DNA of 64,000 nt, from assembly GCA_019671135.1 (NCBI GenBank), contig JAHRHY010000005.1:620001-684000 (forward strand), in the 5' to 3' direction. Under the pieces are notes generated by a model. It made no database searches. It was not told the origin of the DNA and was given only the letters and a program-made list of their open reading frames with translations. Source of the DNA: Linnemannia hyalina. Its lineage: Eukaryota; Mortierellomycota; Mortierellomycetes; Mortierellales; Mortierellaceae. Each line of letters begins with the position of its first letter. The first letter of the stretch is position 1. The position numbers and the translations under genes were made by a program. Below, piece after piece: positions 57,512 to 64,000 of the stretch.

Positions 57512-58809
57512 ATGAGAATCACTGCTCTTGTCACCTTGGCCGCCGCGGTCTTGGCCTTCACCGACGCCTCGCCTATCGCAAGAAGACCTCACCCCTCCGG
57601 AGGTCACTCCGTCCCCTTGACCCGCAATGCCAGCTACAAGCACAACACCCGCGCCCAGATTGCTAAGCTCAACAAGCGCTACCCTAGCTTGCAGATCCTC
57701 GCCGGATCCACCGGCCAAGTTCCCCTGACCGATGTCAGCCCCGATCTCGAGTATTACGGAACTGTCGCGGTCGGTACTCCTGCCCAGAACTTCAAGTTGG
57801 ACTTTGATACCGTAAGTGTTATTCGATATGAACACGTTTGTCATCAATCGATCAAGAACCTCTTCCTTGGAACGTGTGATACTAATTTACCCACTTTCTT
57901 TCTTGGCTATTACAACAGGGTTCCTCGGATATTTGGTTCCCTTCCAGCACCTGCACCACCACCGCTTGCAAGGCCCACACCCGTTTCAACTCGGCCAAGT
58001 CGACCTCCTACCAGGCTGATGGTCGCAAATGGAACATTGCCTACGGCGATGGTTCGACCGCCTCTGGCATCCTAGGCTCTGACCTCGTCAGCGTCGGTGG
58101 TATCTCTGTCCGCCAAACCATTGGTCTCGCCACCAAGGAGTCCTCCCAGTTCGGTTCTTCCCCGGAGGATGGTCTCTTTGGTCTTGGTTTCGACACCATT
58201 GAATCCGTCAGTGGAGTCAAGACCTTCTTGGACAACGCCATCTCTGCTGGTGTCCTTGCTCAGCCCGTTGTCTCGGTCTTCTTGCCCTCCGAGCGTCTCT
58301 TCAACGGCCAGGGCGGAGAGTACCTCTTTGGCGGCATCGACTCGACCAAGTACACCGGCTCCTTGACCTACGTCCCCGTCACCACGAAGGGCTACTGGCA
58401 GATCCTGGTCCAGGATGCCTCCTACAACGGCGCCTCTCTTGGCCAGACCTCCCAGGGAATCGTTGACACCGGCACCACCCTCATCATTGTCGGCGATGCT
58501 GCCGCTGCTGCCATCCACAAGAAGATCCCTGGATCTGTTAACGACCCCAACAACGGCTGGTTGGTTCCTTGCTCGGCCTCTTCCAGCACTGCCAAGATCG
58601 GATTCAAGCTCGGTGGTGTCACCTTCAACGTCCCTGTTGCTGACCTTGCCTACGAGGATCTCGGTGATGGTTCCGGCAACTGCTTCTCTGGTGTCCAGGG
58701 TGGTCAGGACGGCCTCTGGATTTTGGGAGATGTGTTCATCAAGAACAACTACTGCGTCTTCTCCCAGACCTCGACTCCCAGCATCGGAATCGCTCCCCTT
58801 GCTGTCTAA
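57512..58809 (+). CDS. Secreted pepsin-like aspartic protease
   Basis: Two exons (57512-57811, 57919-58809; donor GTAAGT, acceptor CAACAG) give 396 aa. A signal peptide (MRITALVTLAAAVLAFTDAS) is followed by a basic propeptide of about 60 residues. The mature A1-family enzyme then starts near residue 75 (VPLTDVSPDLEYYGTVAVGT). Catalytic motifs are DFDTGSSDIWFPS (Asp near 99, at the exon junction) and IVDTGTTLIIV (Asp near 283). The flap Tyr is in IAYGDGS. Disulfide Cys pairs are present (TCTTTAC, and PC...NC toward the end), and it ends LGDVFIKNNYCVFSQTSTPS. Length and order match rhizopuspepsin-type extracellular acid proteases. Codon use is strongly C-ending, suggesting high expression. AATAAA lies about 165 nt past the stop. 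Confidence 0.95.
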
Positions 58810-60911
58810 GCTGTGTCCAGTTGGGACTGGTTTCCCCACATATGCTTCCTCTGGTAGGAAGATGCACAATAGCACACAAAAAAAAGGTATCTTGCGCATG
58901 CTAATGCAGAGCATTATGGCGGCTTTGACCTTCACGCAATTTAGTATTTATTTAACTATCATACCCATGAAGGAATAAAAAAAAAAGAAAAACAAATGCT
59001 TTTGTTGTGCTCAATGACTGTGCGACCCCGAGTGGGTTCTGGATTTGGGGGCGCAGACTGCGCCATCTTGTCAGTTGCTTTAGTAAAAAGAATAGAACCC
59101 TTTCGGAGCTCAAAACAAAGGCGCGTTAGTGGTCAGTGGTCGCATCTTGGACGCGTCCCTCCTTTGGTGACACCCCCTGCCACTGTACCTTCTATTCTTA
59201 CTATAAAATACTTTTACATACGCTCCCTCCCTTTTGCTATCTAGTTTTTCTCTCTTCCAGCCAGACACACCGCGAACATTATTTTCTGTAGCTGGGACAT
59301 GAACAACGCGCAAGAGAACACCACCTATACTCCTTATTACCCGCTCCATAGTATAAAAAGTTCGGAGACCAAGCGCGTTTTTACCTCCAAGAGATCATTA
59401 CATCCCTGAACCCTGAGCGCGTTTTTCCATTTCTTAGACTGATTTCCTAACCTTTTTTTGAACTCTTTTCATCGTTGTCCCAAAACTCCACAGCTTTTTT
59501 TTTTTGTAGGTGCCCCTCCTCCTCCTGCTCCTTCTCAAGGGTTGTGCTGTGAATATTGAAACGCAATTGCCACCCAATTGCTCTTATGTTCCCCTCATCC
59601 CTTTTTTTAAGAGCTCCTTACTTGATATTTTTAGGTCAGCATTTTGAAAACAAACTAATCCCTTTTTTTTTGACACCTTTCCTCCTTTTTTTCTCTCGGT
59701 GGCACCGGCTAATTGAAAAAAGGAGGAAGGATTGCCTGCCAGTCGAGCCTCATATACATTAGAGGTACATTGTACTCACAACCAGCTGTGTCTCAATGTA
59801 GTTTTTTTCCGTGTGTTTGTCAACTGCAAGGGACTGTCGCACAAAGTGGCAACGGTCGAGAAAAATCGATTCACAACCCTGCTCACCTTACTTTCTCACT
59901 AGTCGGGGGTACATAGCTCTTCCTCTGTCTTTGTCATTGTCGAAATGAGATGAATACACATCAACAAATGAGTGGGGGAGGAGAGTACTATGTCTCCATA
60001 ACCGAGACGCGTCATACCATGGTATAATCGTTGCTACGCGATCGTACTCAACCAACCATCCTCGACCAGACTCTTTCCGCAAAGAGTACGCATTTGTGCG
60101 ATTCAGCGGCATCTTTGTGGGTTAACGTTCAAAACAGTTAAAATAGAGTTAATACTCCCCTTTTTGAAGCGAAAGGTTCAACCGAGGAAACGAGCCGTTG
60201 GGGGATCAGCCGTGTTTTGCATAACCTATTCGTGATATTTGTGAACACAAAACAAAAAGATGAACAACAATGCGACACACATTGTTGGACACAGACAACC
60301 TCGCTCTCTCACACAAAAGAGAAACTCATTCGACAGCTGCATGTCTTTCCTCAGTGAGCGTAGCAGCAGAGAGGGAGGAAAACAATACAGTGCATTGAGA
60401 ACGGTTGCGTGTCTGAAACGGCGCCAAGGGGTTGGGGGCAGGGGATGGGGGGAGGGGACAAGGAGAGTGAACGTTTGATGTATAAAAAAGACGCGCATAT
60501 ATGGAGGGAGGTTGGGGTTGGACACAAACATAAAAAAAGACCCTCTTCAAGCATGATTATGGCATAACAACCCAACCCCCTGAACTTTTGTATTCATGCA
60601 TCTTATTTTTTGGGGGAGCGTAGTCATTTTTTTCCGTTGACGGTGACGTCTAACCCTATTTTCGGTCAAGAGGAAGAAAAAAGTAAGTACTCCTTGTCAT
60701 AAGTGTTCTTAGTCATTGCCTAGGCACAGTATCTACTCATAAGGAGAAGGAGAGGGAGAGTAGGACCTAAGCGCGTTTCTCGAGGAATCGAATGTAAAAC
60801 GTTGAAAGGGGAAGTAAAGAAAGGGTCCTTCACTTCAGGCCCAAGCGAGGTCTCCAAGATGGACCCTCATTTTCCCAAAGGATCCAAGACGATTGTGTGT
60901 ACAAGTCTGTA

Positions 60912-60982
60912 CGTGTGTGTGTGAGTGTGAGTGTGTGAGTGAGTGTGAGTGTGTGTGTGAGTGTGAGTGTGTGTGTGAGAGA
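60912..60982. repeat. Compound (GT)n/(GAGT)n microsatellite
   Basis: GTGTGTGTGAGTGTGAGTGT-type units with repeated GTGA and GAGT interruptions over about 70 bp, ending in GAGAGAG. Confidence 0.85.
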
Positions 60983-62429
60983 GTAGTGGTCCGAGAATAA
61001 TACTGAGGAGGGTGGGAAGGAGGGAACGATGGCGGGAAGGAAAGAAGGAAGGAGGATGCGTCTCAACGGTTGTTCAACGCTATGAAAATGCGATTGTCCC
61101 TTGCATTGCATTGCATCGCCTATTTATTTTTTGCGCATTGCATCTTTGTTGACGTTCGCTGTCATTGTTAGTTGGAGTGTTGACATGCCATGCCATGTCA
61201 TCTCAGGTTTTCCTCAAAGTGAACACCACAGACACATCAATGCACAAACACTAAACGCACTGATCATTTTTTGCGAACAGAGAGAGAGAGAAAAAAACGG
61301 GGGCTGTGGCTCCGATATCCAAAACTCTTTTCTCCCTTGTTTGTTTGACTCCTGATGTTTAGCAATATGCTAATGAGCAAAAAATAAAAAAGATCCACCC
61401 CACAGCATTGCTAAGGATGCAGCGAAGTATCTCCTCTCTTTTTCCGAGAAGAGGCAGCCTAGAGGCAGGACCTTGTTCTTTTTTGCGTATTCTTTTTCTT
61501 CTCTGTTTCTTTTAGTCAGGAAGAGAGCACAAGGATGATGGATGTTGAATGTTATGTCTCGTCTCAATGTTTTATGTCCACTCTGCGTATCATGCCAGAT
61601 CCAATTTGATCCAAGCAATGAGCTCATTTTTTTTTCGTTTTCGTTTCTCCGTCTGGATCTGGCTTGCTTGTCTCTGTCTGTTGGTTTGATACCATGGGAC
61701 CCCGTTCCCTTTTTGCGAGTGTGTGGACAGTTATATGGTTATGCATCTGTGTGTATGGTTCCTTGTTCTGGTGCCCCGTTCTCGGCTTGTTAAGAGTGCC
61801 TCTACCCCATCAATCTATCAGATCTATCACCACCGTGGCATTTAGTTTCAGTATTGTACACTCACACGCATGCCCCGATGCTAATGCAGCGTAAGTACGA
61901 CAAAGCATGGAGGCTGAGAAGAGGACGAACAAGAAAGGATGGAATTCATCAACAGAGCAGACAGACTGGATTCATTATTGATTGTTTAAGGTGTGTTTAG
62001 CAGGGTATGAATAAAGAATGAATAAGAAGAGTATAATAGATATGGTTTTCAGTTCCCTTTTTTGCAATCCACTCCCTGTTATTTTCTTTGCTATCTTAAT
62101 GCGTCGGTGTCACCCTCTTCGATGCACCCTGAACGGACGCCGTTAGAGGGTTCAGATTAATTCAATTGTTTTTCTTTTGTTCACCCTGGATTGTTGGTTG
62201 TTGTTGTGTTGTCATTCTCCTTGATTTCGTTTTGCTGTCCTCCCTTTTTTTTGTTACAATAATAAGTGCACTCATTCAATTACTCCCTGTCTTCTCTCTT
62301 TTTATTTTACATTTTTTCCTATCCATATTGGTCGATCAAAGAAGAGAGCGAGCCATTGGCTTATGTGTGCGCCCAGGAGTGAACACTTGTAACACAACAA
62401 CTCGTTTCCATCCAGTCTTTCCGCTCAGC

Positions 62430-62437
62430 TATATAAG
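62430..62437 (+). promoter_or_regulatory. TATA box of the gene at the right edge
   Basis: TATATAAG in GCTCAGCTATATAAGGCC, about 590 nt before the ATG at 63022. The sequence between is very pyrimidine-rich, so the transcript would have a long CT-rich leader, possibly with an intron. Confidence 0.5.
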
Positions 62438-63021
62438 GCCGTGCCCATCGCCGTCTTTTTCTTGCTCCTTGTCTTTCTTCTTTGTATCTCTCCCCATTCC
62501 TGCCAACAAGCAAAAAAAACCAGTATTCTCTTCTTTCTTCTCCTTCTCTTCCTCCTCCTTCATTCCTTGTGCCTTGTCGATTAGTCTCTACTCTCTATTT
62601 ATCATCTCTCATCTCTCATTTTTGCCCCGTAGTTCTCTCCACTGCTGGCATACTTCCCATGAACTAAATCCCGACGAACCTCTTTCTCTCTCTTCAAGGA
62701 ACTCCCCCTCACGCCCACACGGCAAATCGATCCCCTACATCTTCCCTTCACCTCCTCGATTCCCTTTACACTACAACCAACGCCCTTTCCTTATCTTCTT
62801 TACACTAAACCTACGCCGCCACAGCCATTACCGATAACGACCCTTCCTTTCTCTCCCACGCCTGACCTAACAATACCGATCTACGTTCAACAACCCGCCC
62901 CTCCTCTTTGCATCCTCTTTTGGTACATTACCTTTTTTTATCCAACAAACAAACAAAACGTTTGCCTCTTGCTCGCCTCTCTCCTTCATTACTCGGATTA
63001 TCCTTCCTTCTTCTTCTCATC

Positions 63022-64000
63022 ATGCTCGTTAACGCTGCTTCTCAAAGCCATTTCAAGTTCGATCGCCTTGCTCCCCTCCCCATGGCTGGCCGCAAGAGGT
63101 AATGATCGACTTTTGCACATCTCATCTCAAATCAAAAAGTACATCTCCGAATATATTGGTGTTACTTTGGTGTCACAATACTCAGTAACTAATATTGTGC
63201 CTCATGTTGTTCCTCCAATATACTCTTCACAGCCCAACTACCTACCATCGCCGCACTGTCAGCTGCCTGGCCGTCGCATCCTACCATGAGCACTACAACC
63301 ACCCTGCGTACCTCGCTTCGGGTGGTAGCAACCAGCTCTACGACACCATCATCCCTGAGGGATCCGCCTCGCCTGTCCACCATCAGACACGCCATGCCCA
63401 CCGCAAGAGCGAGGGTGCCATCTCCCTTGACCAGCTTCAGAAGGGTCTTTCCGGAGCAGGTGTCTCCAATGTGAACACGTCCACAGCTGAAGCCAAGGAC
63501 AACAAGGATGGTAAGTTTTTTCTATTTCCTCTTGCCTATGGGCGCAGCTGGCAGTTGTGATATTTCACACAGATAATTTGCCACACCATCGGAAGAGGGA
63601 TCGATGACGACTGAAAACTCGCTCGGACGGAGAGAGAGAAGGAAAGAGGGAAAAGGAAAACAAAACGTGGCCATGGGTCATGCATCATGTACATGCACAG
63701 CTCACGCGTACCATCCCTCCCCTTTGCACATCGGAAACGCAGGGTTCTGCTTGCACAGGCGAAAGAGTGAGGATTGTGTGTGTTTGGATCCTACTGCAGT
63801 GAGGTCTCCAGAAACACCGAATCGAATACCACAAAACATGCGGGAAGTTTCTTTTGCACATCCATCGACCATGTATGCCCACCACGTGCTGACATCATGC
63901 CCTTCTACAATATTCACATTCTCCTCTTAGGCAACTTCACCACGGTCAACGTCTCCTCCGGCCCACTGAGTGGAAAAGTTATCAAGGTATGCCTCGCACT
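63022..64000 (+). CDS. 5' part of an unidentified protein gene (runs off window)
   Basis: Three exons are visible (63022-63098, 63233-63510, 63931-63986). All phases agree, and a GTATGC donor at 63987 opens the next intron, so the gene continues beyond the window. The first 137 residues read MLVNAASQSHFKFDRLAPLP, then a basic, His-rich stretch (RRTVSCLAVASYHEHYNHPA, SPVHHQTRHAHRKSEGAI), and end FTTVNVSSGPLSGKVIK. I see no signal peptide, membrane span or known domain. Its strong C-ending codon use and TATA-containing promoter suggest a well-expressed gene. The function is unknown. Confidence 0.6.

Larger units (their letters stand above)
58810..63021. other. 4.2 kb without a recognisable gene
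   Basis: Holds a GT/GA microsatellite (60912-60982), a TATA-like TATAAAAA at about 59352 with no gene behind it, several GCGCGTTTTT and ACGCGT strings (59151, 59373, 59417, 60006), and an 8-bp palindrome ACCATGGT near 60017. The last 600 bp are promoter and pyrimidine-rich leader of the next gene. All frames are short or low complexity, and no tRNA was found. Confidence 0.5.

Noticed and set aside
59888..60112. Minus-strand 74-aa frame with balanced composition
   Set aside because: It looks protein-like in places, but no family, promoter or splice evidence supports it. It was left out for lack of evidence.
62166..62837. Plus-strand open frame of 223 aa
   Set aside because: It overlaps the TATA box and pyrimidine leader of the next gene and is low complexity throughout.

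Overview
This 64 kb window reads as a chromosome segment of a filamentous fungus. The genes carry many short introns (about 40 to 650 nt, mostly GT-AG with two probable GC-AG cases). ATGs are often preceded by long pyrimidine-rich leaders, low-complexity and homopolymer tracts are frequent, and the gene products include fungal-type polarity, cell-surface and membrane-contact proteins. The overall style (split BTB proteins, Msb1-type RhoGAP, intron-rich housekeeping genes, roughly balanced GC) fits an early-diverging fungus such as the Mortierellomycota. That placement is inference, because no rRNA or marker alignment was possible.

Layout. 1-8 kb: the tail of an unidentified gene, a large BTB-domain protein (+), and a three-exon multi-pass membrane protein (-). 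9-19 kb: a 1489-aa Msb1-like RhoGAP polarity protein (-) with an almost 5 kb upstream region rich in minisatellites and purine tracts. 19-30 kb: a small tetraspan membrane protein (+), a zeta-crystallin type quinone oxidoreductase with a mitochondrial-like presequence (-), a Swf1-type DHHC palmitoyltransferase (+), and an Mdm1/SNX13-type ER-vacuole tether with PXA, RGS-like, PX and Nexin_C domains (+). 30-35 kb: a small acidic protein with a Gcr1-like C-terminus (-), the RNA polymerase I factor RRN3 (-), and a probable Mediator tail subunit (+) sharing a divergent promoter with RRN3. 35-36.5 kb: divergent tRNA-Phe(GAA) and tRNA-His(GTG) genes flanking an unusual hairpin-rich, partly duplicated non-coding element. 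37-43 kb: eIF2B delta (-), an LYR-family mitochondrial protein (+), and a UBE3D/HECT_2-like ubiquitin ligase (-). 43-55 kb, all on the minus strand: a single-pass sensor-like protein, a Cdc1-type metallophosphoesterase, a tandem CCCH zinc-finger RNA-binding protein, and a 14-exon choline-transporter-like protein. 57-64 kb: a secreted pepsin-like aspartic protease (+), about 4.2 kb without a recognisable gene, and the 5' part of an unidentified gene (+).

Most genes are housekeeping and unrelated in function, so there is no operon or biosynthetic cluster. Recurring themes are membrane traffic and lipid or contact-site biology (Swf1, Mdm1, CTL, Cdc1) and gene expression (RRN3, Mediator, eIF2B, CCCH, tRNAs). 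Exon joins were worked out by hand from splice consensus and reading-phase agreement. Every multi-exon model below keeps frame across all junctions, but none is confirmed by RNA. The least explained piece is the hairpin array between the two tRNA genes (35.7-36.23 kb), where two stem-loops share the loop AGTTG but have different, internally complementary stems.
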